NCBI GenBank assembly: GCA_021732845.1
Contig: JAKFUF010000067.1
Coordinates: 1-32,232 of the forward strand
Source of the DNA: Planctomycetaceae bacterium
Lineage (GTDB): Bacteria > Planctomycetota > Planctomycetia > Planctomycetales > Planctomycetaceae
Reading direction: 5' to 3'
DNA: 32,232 nt
The translations under genes and the position numbers were made by a program. How positions within the stretch are numbered: position 1 is the first letter of the stretch; each line of letters opens with the position of its first letter. The notes under the pieces are model-generated. The model made no database searches. It had not been told where the DNA came from and was given only the letters and a program-made list of their open reading frames with translations. Below, piece by piece: positions 1-8,887 of this stretch.

Positions 1-492
1 GGGGATGGACGGGGCGGGGCGGTTGGAGGCAAGTTGAACGGCGGTCACGGAGGCGGCCAGTGCCGTCGAGCGGGCGGGGGCCTGAGCTTCTGCTCCCGCC
101 AGCATCAGGCTGCAGACGGTCTCCAGGGCATCGTGCCACGCCCCAGCGACATCAGGCGTCCAGATCCGTGGACCCGCGACCTCTTCCATCGCCCCGAGCA
201 GCGTGGCGGCCACGACCGGGTAGTGGCCGGTCTGAGCACCATAGCCGACATGCTGCTGGCCGAGCTGCATCAGGAACGTGGACAGTTGCGCGGGCTTCTC
301 CAGGGAGCGGACGACGATCGTCAATGACCGGACCAGTTTCTGGCGCTGTTCCGTGAAATCGACGCCCTGGAACAGCTCCCGCAGGGCGGGATGCTGCTCA
401 AACAGGGTTTCGTAGAAGCGCCGGGCCACGAGGTCCGCCCGCGGAGCGAGCGCCTCGAAAGTGCGGCGAAGAATGTCGGCCTGAATCGGCAT
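1..492 (-). CDS. Single-domain heme globin, 3' end cut by the window edge
   Basis: The frame is open from an ATG at 492 to the left edge (164 codons, no stop), so the C-terminus is missing. Residues 1-135 read as a flavohemoglobin-like globin. FYETLF at 26-31 gives a probable Tyr B10 (Y27), Gln49 lies near the E7 position, and LGQQHVGYG at 77-85 gives a probable proximal His F8 (H81). After residue 135 an Ala-rich stretch begins, which is a linker or tail. Globins of this type bind O2 or NO. No reductase domain is visible in the part present. The gene lies 114 bp behind cheW on the same strand, so the inferred role is a gas-sensing or protective input to the chemosensory proteins. A longer fusion protein cannot be excluded because the end is not visible. 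Confidence 0.8.
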   Translation of the reverse strand, partial: MPIQADILRRTFEALAPRADLVARRFYETLFEQHPALRELFQGVDFTEQRQKLVRSLTIVVRSLEKPAQLSTFLMQLGQQHVGYGAQTGHYPVVAATLLGAMEEVAGPRIWTPDVAGAWHDALETVCSLMLAGAEAQAPARSTALAASVTAVQLASNRPAPSIP

Positions 493-606
493 GGCAACCT
501 TGGAGGATGTGAGCCACGGGTGGAACACATCGGAACGAAAAACTGGCGTTGGGCCTGAACCCTGCCTGACAATGGCGACTGGCAAACCGTGGTGCCGCGC
601 CGCGGG

Positions 607-1095
607 TCACGCGTCCTGCTTGAGGGTGAGCAGCGCTCCGACACTGAGGATCACGAACAGCGAATGCTCCAGCCGAAAGACTCCGGTTGTGACACTCTTC
701 CAATGGGCGTCGAGTGTGGTGGGCGGGGCCAGCAACTGTGTGCCGGCGACGTTGATCACATCCTGGACTTCGTCCACCAAAAGGCTGTACGACTCCCCCT
801 GGTGACGGACGACGACATTCATCGCCTCCCGGTCTGCCTCCAGTTCCGGAAGCCCCAGCCGCCGCCGCAGATTGACCGCCGTCACAATCTGTCCCCGCAG
901 GTTCAGCAGGCCGGAGATTTCCTCGGCGGCGAGCGGGACCGGCGTGATCGTCTGCGGGTTGAGAACCTCCTGAACGCTCGTGACCGGAATGCCCAGCAAC
1001 TGTCCATCCGTCATGAATGAAACATACTGGTTGGCATAATCGAGGTGTGTGGCCACGCTCGACTCGGATACCGCCCGTTCTGCCGTGCTGGTCAT
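607..1095 (-). CDS. cheW: CheW-type chemotaxis adaptor
   Basis: A 162-residue protein of normal CheW length, which couples receptors to the CheA kinase in the cytoplasm. It contains the usual CheW sequence pattern: [22 protein letters not shown] near the N-terminus, then [20 protein letters not shown], then [10 protein letters not shown]. The frame stays open upstream to a GTG at 1239 that overlaps the cheA stop. That 48-residue extension is not CheW-like and crosses a low-complexity repeat of the kind also seen in non-coding DNA at 10713-10740, so the ATG at 1095 was chosen. The gene is co-directional with cheA upstream and the globin gene downstream, so one transcript is likely. Confidence 0.85.
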   Translation of the reverse strand: MTSTAERAVSESSVATHLDYANQYVSFMTDGQLLGIPVTSVQEVLNPQTITPVPLAAEEISGLLNLRGQIVTAVNLRRRLGLPELEADREAMNVVVRHQGESYSLLVDEVQDVINVAGTQLLAPPTTLDAHWKSVTTGVFRLEHSLFVILSVGALLTLKQDA

Positions 1096-1173
1096 GCTCA
1101 CGTTGGCTGCTTTCAATTGCTCGGCGACTTGTGGTGACTGGCTGACGCGGTTGATGTCGAACAACAGGATGAC

Positions 1174-1193
1174 TTTGAAATCTGAAATCTGAA
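1174..1193. repeat. Short AT-rich direct repeat between cheA and cheW
   Basis: Tandem units of the form GAAATCT/TTTGAAA resemble the GAAATTT units at 10713-10740. The repeat lies in the cheA-cheW gap if cheW starts at 1095. It is followed by a 15-nt hairpin, GCGGAAG G CTTCCGC, around 1215-1229. Confidence 0.45.
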
Positions 1194-1235
1194 CCAACTT
1201 CACCTGACGTGAGGCGGAAGGCTTCCGCATCGAGA

Positions 1236-3851
1236 TCACGCGGACTGTTCCAGTTCATCCCGCGCCGTCAGTTCCTCCACAGCCGTCAGAAACAGCCGCG
1301 CGTTGAACTTGGGCATGTAGCGGTTGAAGCCCGCCTGTTTCGTCTTCGCCTCGACATTTCCCGACGACAGCGAAGAGAGTGCCAGCATCGGCGTTGCACC
1401 CGCACGCTGCCGGACCAGCCGAGCGAACTGGAACCCGTCCATCCCGGGCATTTCCAGATCGGAGACGATCAGGTCAAACTTCTCATCATGCTCCAGGAGG
1501 CTCAGTGCCGCCTGCGCCCCGTCGGCGGCCCGCACCTTGTAGCCTTCGCTCTCCAGAGCGGTGGTCAGCAGTTGGCGGAAGAAGATGGAATCATCCACCA
1601 CGAGCACACGGGGCTGCTGATAGGATCGCGAGTCGTTGAACCATTCCGGGAAGGCCGTGGTCACATAGTGGTTGGTGTCGATGATCTCCGTCGCCCGCTC
1701 GCCGATGATCGCGGTCCCCAGCACCCCCTGGCGCTGCGACTGAATGCGGATGATCAGCGTCTCTTCAATAATGTCCTGAATCTGATGGACCAAGAGACCC
1801 ATCGAGCGGTTGCCTTCCGCGAAGACAATCACCGGCTGCGGATCGGGTGGATTGCTGTCGCGGACGCCGGCAATGGGCAAGAGCGGCAGCAGGTTGCCCC
1901 GGTACTGCACCACCAGCTTGTCGCCGCTGCGTTCGATCTGCGACCGGGGGATCTCCTCCAGGCGGGCGACGAGCGAGAGCGGCACCGCCATCAGTGTCGG
2001 CTGACCATCGTTGCCGCCAGCGTCGAACATGAGCAGGCTGGTGGTCGCAGCCTTGTCAGCGTCGTGTTCGGCCCGCTGGTTCTCCCGTTCGGAATTGGAC
2101 GAATTGAGGCCGCCGCACCGTTGGGCGATGCCCGCCACATCCAGGATCATGATCACCTTGCCATCACCCAGGATCGTCGTCCCCTGGTAGATGTTCACAT
2201 GCTTGAGGAGCGTCCCAACGGGCTTGACCACGATCTCTTCCGTGTCAAACACCTCCGCGACAATCAGCCCGAACTGCTCGTCACCCACCTGCACGACAAC
2301 GATGTTGACATCTTCCAGCCGGTCGGTCCGGGTGATCTTCTGAAGCCCCAGGACCTGATCGAGATGCACCAGGGGCAGCAGCCGCTTTCGCAGCCGGAAC
2401 ACCTCCTGCTGATGGATCCGTTCGATGCGCGTCTTGTCATCGGCGGCAAGCCGCACGAGTTCGACCACTCCCAGTTGCGGGATGGCGAAGGTCAGGCCGC
2501 CGCTCTCCACGACGAGGGCGGAAATGATCGCCAGTGTTAACGGGATCTTGATGCGGACCGTGGTTCCCTGACCGGGCTTGCTGAACAGGTCGACAACGCC
2601 GCCAATCCGCTCAATCTGCGTCTTGACGACATCCATCCCCACGCCCCGGCCGGAGACGGAGGTGACCTTCTCCGCCGTCGAGAACCCGGGCAGGAAGATG
2701 AACTGCAGCACATCCTTGTCCGAGAGCCGCGCGGCGTCACGTTCGGCCACCAGGCCGTTCTTGACCGCCTTCTGCCGAATTTTTTCGACTGGCAGTCCCC
2801 CGCCGTCGTCCTCGATGCATATGATGACATGGCCGCCCTCGTGGTAGGCGTTCAGGCGGACCTTGCCGATTTCTGGTTTGCCGGCTGCCCGCCGCATGGT
2901 GGCCGACTCGATGCCATGATCCGCCGAGTTTCGCACCATGTGCGTGAGCGGATCTTTGATCGCGTCCAGGACCGTGCGGTCGAGTTCCGTCTCCGCGCCG
3001 ACCATTTCCAGGTCGATTTGCTTTCCGGTCGTCTGTCCCAGGTCACGGACCAGCCGCGGCAGCTTGCTCCAGGCGTTGCCGATCGGCTGCATGCGGGTCT
3101 TCATCACCCCTTCCTGCAGGTCGGTGGTGACCCGGTTCAGGTGGGTGATCGGCGCGGCGTATTTCGATTCATCCTCGCCGCGAACCATCTGCAGCAACTG
3201 GTTGCGGGTCAGCACCAATTCGCCGACCAGGTTCATCAAGCGGTCGACCACGTCGACGTTCACGCGGATCGACAGGTCCACGACGCTTTTCGTCGAGCCT
3301 TCGGGCAACTCCGCCCGTGCTTCGGGTTCTGCCGCTTCTGGAGCCGGTGCTGCCTCCGCAACCGGCTGTGACTCGGGGGCTGGGACAGGGGTGGCGACGA
3401 CTTCCGGCGCGGGCGCGGGGCTGACCTGAGCCTGAACCGGAATAGCTGGCGGGGCAGCGGGGATCGGTTCGCCCAGATCCGCCAGCAGATTCAGCTTGTG
3501 GATCAGGCGGGTATTGTTGACGACGGGCTCCTTCTGAGTCTCCTCGACACCGCGGAGCAACAGTTTGATGGCATCCACCGCTTCGAGGATGATGCTGATG
3601 GCCGCCGGCGTGACCTGCAGCCTTCCCTCACGCATCTGCCCCAGGGCGCTTTCCGCGGAGTGCGCGACAGCGCCGAGGGCAGTCAGTCCGACGAATCCAC
3701 ACGAACCCTTGATGGTGTGGATGGTGCGGAAAATGCTGGCCAGCAGCGGCTGATCGTTCGGCTTCCGCTCCAGTTCGACGATCTCGGTGTCCAGTCGCGA
3801 GAGATTCTCCCAGCTCTCGGAAAGGAACTCGCGCAGAAGTTCGTCGTCCAT
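1236..3851 (-). CDS. cheA: Hybrid chemotaxis histidine kinase CheA with C-terminal receiver domain
   Basis: This 871-residue protein autophosphorylates and passes phosphate to response regulators under the control of CheW-coupled receptors. Domains in order: HPt about 1-105 with phospho-acceptor His45 in [10 protein letters not shown]; a Pro/Ala-rich linker about 130-190 in place of a recognisable CheY-binding P2 domain; dimerisation P3 about 190-255; ATPase P4 about 260-435 (N box [10 protein letters not shown] at 304-313, DDGGG at 348-352, GRGVGMD at 401-407); CheW-like P5 about 435-570; a second CheW-like domain about 600-735; and a receiver domain about 748-865 with acidic pair 753-754, phospho-acceptor Asp798 ([10 protein letters not shown]) and Lys848. 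The frame is open 20 codons further upstream, but [10 protein letters not shown] is the usual CheA start. The receiver suggests an internal phosphate sink or hybrid signalling. Confidence 0.93.
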   Translation of the reverse strand: MDDELLREFLSESWENLSRLDTEIVELERKPNDQPLLASIFRTIHTIKGSCGFVGLTALGAVAHSAESALGQMREGRLQVTPAAISIILEAVDAIKLLLRGVEETQKEPVVNNTRLIHKLNLLADLGEPIPAAPPAIPVQAQVSPAPAPEVVATPVPAPESQPVAEAAPAPEAAEPEARAELPEGSTKSVVDLSIRVNVDVVDRLMNLVGELVLTRNQLLQMVRGEDESKYAAPITHLNRVTTDLQEGVMKTRMQPIGNAWSKLPRLVRDLGQTTGKQIDLEMVGAETELDRTVLDAIKDPLTHMVRNSADHGIESATMRRAAGKPEIGKVRLNAYHEGGHVIICIEDDGGGLPVEKIRQKAVKNGLVAERDAARLSDKDVLQFIFLPGFSTAEKVTSVSGRGVGMDVVKTQIERIGGVVDLFSKPGQGTTVRIKIPLTLAIISALVVESGGLTFAIPQLGVVELVRLAADDKTRIERIHQQEVFRLRKRLLPLVHLDQVLGLQKITRTDRLEDVNIVVVQVGDEQFGLIVAEVFDTEEIVVKPVGTLLKHVNIYQGTTILGDGKVIMILDVAGIAQRCGGLNSSNSERENQRAEHDADKAATTSLLMFDAGGNDGQPTLMAVPLSLVARLEEIPRSQIERSGDKLVVQYRGNLLPLLPIAGVRDSNPPDPQPVIVFAEGNRSMGLLVHQIQDIIEETLIIRIQSQRQGVLGTAIIGERATEIIDTNHYVTTAFPEWFNDSRSYQQPRVLVVDDSIFFRQLLTTALESEGYKVRAADGAQAALSLLEHDEKFDLIVSDLEMPGMDGFQFARLVRQRAGATPMLALSSLSSGNVEAKTKQAGFNRYMPKFNARLFLTAVEELTARDELEQSA

Positions 3852-4298
3852 AACCAATCCGTTCAGGCAATTGACCGGGATGTGGAAGCCCCGGCGCGAC
3901 CCGGCAGGCACGCCGCGCGAAGATGTCTCGGGCTACTCCCAATCATCGGCGGTTCACCGTAATTCCCTGAATTCCGAATATTGTCCAATTTGACATTGCG
4001 GAGTTTTGCCTCCTGAATGCACGCTTCTTGCACGCGGTCCGACTTTGCGACACCCTGCCGCATGAACTGCCTGCATGCAGCTTGAGCGTCCGTCATGACT
4101 GCACGCCAAGCAACCGGCTGTGCGGTCGACCGCTGGCGGTAAGCCATTTGTGGCCAGCGATTAGCGGCCCGCCATCGCTCCCCGGAACTGCCGCCGCTCT
4201 CTGGCATGCGGTGTGCAATCCCTTCCACCTCACCACTCGTCGCCGCTGTCCTTCTGCAGTGGGGCAAAAGTCGCAACTGGATCCTAAGGAGAGAATTC
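3852..4298. other. Divergent intergenic region between cheA and the DUF4142 gene
   Basis: About 450 bp without a convincing gene. It should contain the promoters for the minus-strand chemosensory cluster and for the plus-strand DUF4142 gene. A sigma-54-type site at 4202-4217 is the only promoter recognised. No good -35/-10 pair for cheA was identified by eye. Confidence 0.6.
4202..4217 (+). promoter_or_regulatory. Putative sigma-54 (-24/-12) promoter of the DUF4142 gene
   Basis: The sequence TGGCATGCGGTGTGCA matches the TGGCAYG-N4-YTGCW consensus. The invariant GG and GC have exactly 10 bases between them. The GC ends 83 bases before the ATG at 4299. Three other sites with this architecture occur before genes in this window. 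Confidence 0.6.
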
Positions 4299-5033
4299 AT
4301 GTCGTACCTGTCCAAACACCGCTGGGCATTCGTCGTTCTGGCAGCCGTGAGTTGTGGGTCAATCGCCCTCGTGGCTGAAGACCGGCCGGCAAAATCGCCA
4401 GAGGCTGCCGAAAAGGCCGCGAAGCCCCAGCGCTCGCAGATGGATTCGCACACCGCCGCGTGCCTGATCCTCGACAACCAGAATGAGGTCCTGGCAGCGC
4501 AGCTCGCCGAGCAGAAATCAGAAAACAAAGACGTGCAGGCGTTCGCCAAAATGATGCAGAAAGACCATCAGAAATTCATCGCCGCGCTGGAGAAGTTTGG
4601 TGGGAAAGAGCTGGCATCGCGGCTGAAATCGGATGCAAAAACTGCTGCCGAGCCCGACAAAGGCAAACCGGTGACGGTGGTCGCCCGCAAGCCGATTGCT
4701 GACGAAGAGGCAAAACCGTCCGTGGCCGGCCTGCCGGCGGAAAAGATGCTGATGATCAAGCAGGAGATCGCGGACGAGTGTCTGGCCACCATGCGCAAGG
4801 ACCTGGAAGCCAAGTCTGGCTTTGAGTTTGACGCCTGCTATGTCGGCCTGCAAATTGCCGCCCATATGCACATGATCGACAGCTTGAAGGTGCTGGCCCG
4901 CCACACTTCCGATGATCTGAAGCCGGTACTGGAGCAGGGCCGCGAGACGGCCCAGATGCATCTCGAGGCCGCGAAAAAATTGATGCACGGCCTCGACAAG
5001 GGGCACGCCAGTGCCACGAAGAAGGCTGAGTAG
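4299..5033 (+). CDS. Exported DUF4142 (ferritin-like fold) protein
   Basis: A 244-residue protein with an N-terminal signal sequence (basic start, then hydrophobic WAFVVLAAVSCGSIALV), so it is likely periplasmic or envelope-associated. The body matches the DUF4142 pattern: an ILDNQNEVLAAQLAEQKSENKDVQAF-like helix, the MMQKDHQKF helix, and a late HMHMIDSLKVL...AQMHLEAAKKL pair. A charged insert of about 50 residues (KTAAEPDKGKPVTVVARK) splits the two halves. Family members are predicted four-helix bundles; their biochemical role is not established. The ATG at 4299 is preceded by AAGGAG at good spacing and by a sigma-54-like promoter. An in-frame ATG at 4206 lies inside that promoter and was rejected. 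The gene may be co-transcribed with the stress protein 140 bp downstream. Confidence 0.85.
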   Translation: MSYLSKHRWAFVVLAAVSCGSIALVAEDRPAKSPEAAEKAAKPQRSQMDSHTAACLILDNQNEVLAAQLAEQKSENKDVQAFAKMMQKDHQKFIAALEKFGGKELASRLKSDAKTAAEPDKGKPVTVVARKPIADEEAKPSVAGLPAEKMLMIKQEIADECLATMRKDLEAKSGFEFDACYVGLQIAAHMHMIDSLKVLARHTSDDLKPVLEQGRETAQMHLEAAKKLMHGLDKGHASATKKAE

Positions 5034-5173
5034 GCACTGCTGTGAAACACCGCGTGGCTGGCGACTTCTGGCTGGTCCAAAGCCGGCAGCCACGTCTGTC
5101 TTCAAGATCCGGCCGCGTCGTCTCGCGGCCCGTGGGAGTGGTCAATCTGGGGCATACAAACCAGGGAGTCATC

Positions 5174-5701
5174 ATGTCTGCGTTTCGTACAGTGGCCGTA
5201 GGTGTTTATGACGACCGTGACCAGGTCCGGCGCGTGCTGTTTGAGCTGCGGCAGGCTGGTTTCACCGACAGCCAGATCGGTCTGGTGACACGCGATGCCG
5301 AGGGAACAGTCACTGCGGACAGCGTCGACGAGGCCCCCGATCATCTGGGCGACGGCGCCGTGGCTGGCGCGACGGCAGGTGTCGGGCTGGGTGCGCTGTG
5401 GGGTTGGGCCGTGGTCGCCGGACTCCTGCCGGCCATCGGTCCGGCGATCGCTGGCGGCGCGCTGGTCTCCATTCTGGCGAGCGCGGCGACGGGAGCGGCG
5501 GCCCTCGGGCTGACGGGAGCGCTGCTGGGCATGGGCATCCCGGAGGAGGAAGCCCGCAGTTACGAACAACACTTGCAGGCTGGCAGGACCGTCGTCACCG
5601 TCCAAGCTGGCAACCGGTACGAAGAAGCGTGCGTCATCCTGCAGCGGTTTGACTCGCGGGAGACGCCGGTCGAGTCCACGGAAACTGTTCTGATGTCTTG
5701 A
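5174..5701 (+). CDS. General stress protein, YflT-like N-terminus with glycine-rich core (paralogue 1)
   Basis: A 175-residue protein. The first 45 residues (VAVGVYDDRDQVRRVLFELRQAGF...IGLVTRD) have the pattern of the heat-induced YflT domain. The middle, about 60-125, is a hydrophobic Gly/Ala-rich segment with glycine-zipper spacing that may insert into or lie on a membrane. The end, GMGIPEEEARSYEQHLQAGRTVVTV, is shared almost word for word with the protein at 9852, so the two are paralogues. The ATG at 5174 follows GGGAG. No sigma-54-like site was seen in the 140-bp gap upstream, which fits read-through from the DUF4142 gene. The molecular function is unknown; the stress role is inferred from the family. 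Confidence 0.8.
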   Translation: MSAFRTVAVGVYDDRDQVRRVLFELRQAGFTDSQIGLVTRDAEGTVTADSVDEAPDHLGDGAVAGATAGVGLGALWGWAVVAGLLPAIGPAIAGGALVSILASAATGAAALGLTGALLGMGIPEEEARSYEQHLQAGRTVVTVQAGNRYEEACVILQRFDSRETPVESTETVLMS

Positions 5702-5725
5702 GTGCATCGCCATGGGGACTTCTGG

Positions 5726-6643
5726 ATGCGCAGCAAACTCGACGCGGTCGTTCAGATTCTCCGCACCGCCATCACGGAGTTTCTGAACGACGATTGTCTT
5801 TCCAGCGGGGCGGCGATTGCCTTCTATACGATCTTCTCCTTTCCGCCCCTGGTGATCGTCGTCCTGAATTTCGCCACGGCTGCCGGCTATTCGGTCGACC
5901 AGGTGAACGAAGTGATGGAGACCCAGGTGGGCATCGGGCTCGCCGATGTGAACTCCGGCGCGAAGAGCGAAGCGGATTCATCGCCCTTTGAATTGGGTTC
6001 AACAACCTTGGCGGCCAAACTTGTCGGCTTGGGGATCCTGCTGTTCTCGGCCGGCGGCGTGTTTGGTCAGTTGCAGTTCTCTCTCGACAAGGTTTGGGAA
6101 GTGGCTCCGGACCCCAAGCAGGGCGGGATCACGGCGTTCCTCATGAAGCGGCTGCTGTCGATTGGCATGATTCTTGTCGTGGGATTCCTGCTGCTGGTGT
6201 CACTGCTGCTGACAACCATCATCGAAGAACTGCTGAAGGTCATGCAGGGGACGCCACTAGGGAACCTCGGGGCCGTCTTCGGCGGCCTGGCAACTCAGCT
6301 TGCATCTTTGGTGGTGGCCAGCCTGTTATTTGCCGGCATGTTCAAGGTGCTGCCGGATGCCAAACTGGGCTGGAACGACGTGTGGGTCGGATCAATCTTT
6401 ACCGCCGTGTTATTTGTCGCGGGGAAGACCATCTTTGCCTGGTACATCACGGCCACCTCGGTGACCGCCAATTGGGCGGACTCGGCGGCCTCTGTCGTCG
6501 TGACGCTCACCTGGGTGTACTACTCGTCGCTCCTCGTCCTGTTCGGTGCGGAAGTCACCCAGGCCTGGGTGCAGCAGATGGGCAAGCAGGTTCGCCCTGA
6601 AGAGGGTGCGCAGGCGGTCAAGCTCGTTGAAGTCAAAGCGTAG
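5726..6643 (+). CDS. YihY/BrkB-family inner-membrane protein
   Basis: A 305-residue multi-pass membrane protein. It shows the family's conserved N-terminal region (AITEFLNDDCLSSGAAIAFYTIFSFPPLVIVVL) and about six hydrophobic helices, including KLVGLGILLFSAGGVFGQLQFSLDKVW and the C-terminal VVVTLTWVYYSSLLVLFGAEVTQAW. That last motif is the family's characteristic end. The family was once thought to include RNase BN; the present view is a membrane protein of uncertain, possibly transport-related, function. The ATG at 5726 has GGGG eight bases upstream. A GTG at 5702 in the same frame is an alternative. The gene begins 24 bp after the preceding stress gene and ends 39 bp before the HAD-ATPase gene, so an operon is likely. 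Confidence 0.88.
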   Translation: MRSKLDAVVQILRTAITEFLNDDCLSSGAAIAFYTIFSFPPLVIVVLNFATAAGYSVDQVNEVMETQVGIGLADVNSGAKSEADSSPFELGSTTLAAKLVGLGILLFSAGGVFGQLQFSLDKVWEVAPDPKQGGITAFLMKRLLSIGMILVVGFLLLVSLLLTTIIEELLKVMQGTPLGNLGAVFGGLATQLASLVVASLLFAGMFKVLPDAKLGWNDVWVGSIFTAVLFVAGKTIFAWYITATSVTANWADSAASVVVTLTWVYYSSLLVLFGAEVTQAWVQQMGKQVRPEEGAQAVKLVEVKA

Positions 6644-6682
6644 GCGATCATCCGCTGAGTTGGGCGAGAACTGGGGCACACG

Positions 6683-8473
6683 ATGCGGTATCTGGCATTG
6701 GCATGCGATTACGACGGGACTCTGGCCCATGACGGCAAGGTCTCTAAAACGACTTTGGCCGGGCTGGAACGGTTTTTGGCATCAGGTCGAAAACTGATCA
6801 TGGTGACCGGCCGCGAGTTGCCGGACCTGCAACAGACCTTCGACCACTTCGACCTCTTCGAATGGATCGTGGCTGAGAACGGCGCGCTGCTCTACAAGCC
6901 CGCGACGCGCGAGACCTTCCTGCTGGCCGAGCCACCGCCGGCCAGGTTTGCCGAAGTGCTGCGGGAACGCGGCGTCGGGCCGGTCTCGGTCGGCGGAGTC
7001 ATCGTTGCCACATGGGAGCCCCACGAAAACACGGTGCTCGAAGTCATTCGGGACCTCGGATTGGAACTCCAGGTGATTTTCAACAAGGGGGCGGTGATGG
7101 TGCTGCCCGGCAATATCAACAAAGCCACGGGCTTGGCGGCCGCACTGGAACGAATGGGTCTATCAGCGCACAACGTGGTCGGCGTGGGGGACGCGGAGAA
7201 TGACCACGCCTTCCTGACCATGTGTGAGTGTTCGGCGGCCGTGTCCAACGCCATCCCCTCGCTGAAGCAGACGGCCGATTTGGTGTTGGCAGCCGACCAC
7301 GGCGATGGCGTGGTGCTGCTGATCGATGAGATGATTCAGCAGGACTTGCGGGAGCGTCAGCCCGCCCTGATGCGCAGGGACCTGCTGGTCGGGCCAAGGC
7401 GCGACAAGTCTCTGGAACGAATCGCCGCCTACGGCTCCAGCGTGCTGATCGCGGGACCATCGGGTAGTGGCAAATCGACAGTCGCCACGGCGCTCCTCGA
7501 ACGGATTATGGAACAGAAGTATCAGTTCTGCATCATCGATCCTGAAGGTGACTACGAAGGGTCTGAAGGCGCGGTGATGCTGGGCAACCGGGAGCGCGGC
7601 CCCGCGGTCGAGGAGGTCCTGCAGGTGCTCCGTAAGCCGGGCGAAAGTGTCATCGTCAACATGGTGGGACTGCGGATCGCCGACCGGCCCAACTTCTTTC
7701 TGTCGCTACTGCCCCGGTTGCTGGAACTGCGGGCTGCCGTCGGCCGGCCGCACTGGCTGATCATCGACGAAGCCCATCATTTGCTGCCAGCGTCATGGCA
7801 GCCCGCCACACAGGCTCTGCCTCAGGCGATGGGGGGCCTGGTGCTGATTACCGTGCATCCTGAAGAAGTCTCTCCGGCCGTCTTGTCCTTGGTGGACACG
7901 GCCATTGCCGTGGGGACGGAGCCGCACGAGACGTTGGGAGAACTCTGCCGCGTGCTGGGCGAACATGCCCCGGCGGAAGTCACGGATAAGGCGGACGAGG
8001 AGGTGCTCGTCTGGAAGCGGGGGCAGGGTGAGCCACGGCCGGTGCGGCCGGAATTGAGCCAAAGCGAGCGCAAGCGGCATGTCCGCAAGTATGCCGAAGG
8101 TGTGCTTCCGCCGGACAGAAGTTTCTACTTCCGGGGTCCGGAAAGCAAACTCAAGCTGCGGGCCCAGAACCTGATGAACTTCCTGGAACTGGGTGATGGC
8201 GTGGACGATGACACGTGGAACTTTCATCTGCGCGAAGGGGCGTACTCGCGGTGGTTCCTGGAGGCGATCAAGGATCCGGACCTTTCCGTCGAGGTCGCGG
8301 CCATCGAAGAGAACGTGGCTTTGACCGCCGCGGAGAGCCGCGCCGAGGTGCGGGTGGCGGTGGAGAAGCGGTTCACGCTCCCGGCCTCTTCGCGCCTGCC
8401 GATGCCCGGAACCGACGAAGCGCCAAAGTTCGAGCAGGCACCGACCGTCGCCAAGACGAAACGAAGCCGCTGA
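6683..8473 (+). CDS. HAD-family (Cof-type) phosphatase fused to a P-loop ATPase
   Basis: A 596-residue two-part protein. Residues 1-215 form a HAD-IIB hydrolase: motif I DYDGT with nucleophile Asp9 and Asp11, motif II VTGR at 41-44, a lysine near 147, and motif IV GVGDAENDHAF at 167-177. Residues 240-450 form a P-loop ATPase with Walker A GPSGSGKST at 258-266, IIDPEGDYEG at 284-293 (typical of HerA/FtsK-like ATPases) and Walker B WLIIDEAHH at 358-366. The remaining 140 residues contain a dense block (RKYAEGVLPPDRSFYFRGPE..., about 469-540) that I cannot assign. The phosphatase substrate is unknown; family members act on sugar phosphates. It is the last gene of the probable 4299-8473 transcription unit. 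A sequencing artefact is unlikely because the frame is continuous. Confidence 0.85.
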   Translation: MRYLALACDYDGTLAHDGKVSKTTLAGLERFLASGRKLIMVTGRELPDLQQTFDHFDLFEWIVAENGALLYKPATRETFLLAEPPPARFAEVLRERGVGPVSVGGVIVATWEPHENTVLEVIRDLGLELQVIFNKGAVMVLPGNINKATGLAAALERMGLSAHNVVGVGDAENDHAFLTMCECSAAVSNAIPSLKQTADLVLAADHGDGVVLLIDEMIQQDLRERQPALMRRDLLVGPRRDKSLERIAAYGSSVLIAGPSGSGKSTVATALLERIMEQKYQFCIIDPEGDYEGSEGAVMLGNRERGPAVEEVLQVLRKPGESVIVNMVGLRIADRPNFFLSLLPRLLELRAAVGRPHWLIIDEAHHLLPASWQPATQALPQAMGGLVLITVHPEEVSPAVLSLVDTAIAVGTEPHETLGELCRVLGEHAPAEVTDKADEEVLVWKRGQGEPRPVRPELSQSERKRHVRKYAEGVLPPDRSFYFRGPESKLKLRAQNLMNFLELGDGVDDDTWNFHLREGAYSRWFLEAIKDPDLSVEVAAIEENVALTAAESRAEVRVAVEKRFTLPASSRLPMPGTDEAPKFEQAPTVAKTKRSR

Positions 8474-8542
8474 GCCTCACGCCGCGCACGTAAGGGGCAC
8501 CGGGCTGCAGCTCGAAGGTCGATTCTAGATAACGAGAAGGGG

Positions 8543-8663
8543 AACCACGAATTTTCACGAATAATACGAATGACACGAATCACAGCCAAATGGGTTCATC
8601 ACCCGCGATGCCAAGCGGGTCGACGATTCGTGAAATTCGTATTATTCGTGAAGATTCGTGGTT
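8543..8663. repeat. Long imperfect inverted-repeat element, copy 1
   Basis: The left arm begins AACCACGAATTTTCACGAAT and the right arm ends with its approximate complement, ATTCGTGAAGATTCGTGGTT. Each arm is built of repeated CACGAAT/ATTCGTG units around a roughly 50-nt centre that contains CACCCGCGATGCCAAGCGGG. A second copy is at 11031-11134, with a related left flank (AACGAGAAGGGG). It is non-coding and could fold into a long hairpin. It looks like a dispersed, MITE-like or REP-like element. Confidence 0.75.
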
Positions 8664-8793
8664 ATTTTCTGGAGTTCGAGCCACGCAACACATTGTCGGG
8701 CGAGAACATCTAGCCCAACGGCTCAATTCGTGGTTCGCAATCCCAGCCCCTTCGTCATCGCGTTTCTCTTCAGTTTTCGCGAAATTCCGCGGC

Positions 8794-8809
8794 TGGCACT
8801 GTTCGTGCT
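8794..8809 (+). promoter_or_regulatory. Putative sigma-54 (-24/-12) promoter of stress gene 2
   Basis: TGGCACTGTTCGTGCT has the GG-N10-GC geometry and a near-consensus -24 element. The GC ends 80 bases before the ATG at 8888, almost the same distance as at the DUF4142 gene. Confidence 0.6.
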
Positions 8810-8887
8810 GATCCTCCGCTTAGCCGGTTGCAGACTGGCTTTCCAGCCTGCATGCCGGATCGGGATCTTTATTGCGGAGTGAATAAC

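Larger units (their letters stand above)
8474..8887. other. Intergenic region with inverted repeat and promoter
   Basis: About 410 bp without a supported gene. It holds the 121-nt inverted-repeat element at 8543-8663 and a sigma-54-type promoter at 8794-8809. Short open frames here run through the repeat and have no coding character. Confidence 0.6.

Noticed and set aside
398-1258. 286-residue open frame on the minus strand over cheW
   Set aside because: It is a shifted frame of cheW and the globin gene, with no family-like sequence and Arg/Gly/Ser-rich composition typical of GC-rich shadow frames.
1209-2540. 443-residue open frame on the plus strand
   Set aside because: It lies fully antisense to cheA, whose domains are unmistakable; the translation is rich in His, Gln and Arg, as expected for a shadow.
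4206-4298. Longer N-terminus for the DUF4142 protein
   Set aside because: The upstream ATG lies within the sigma-54-like promoter, and the later ATG has both a ribosome-binding site and the signal peptide.
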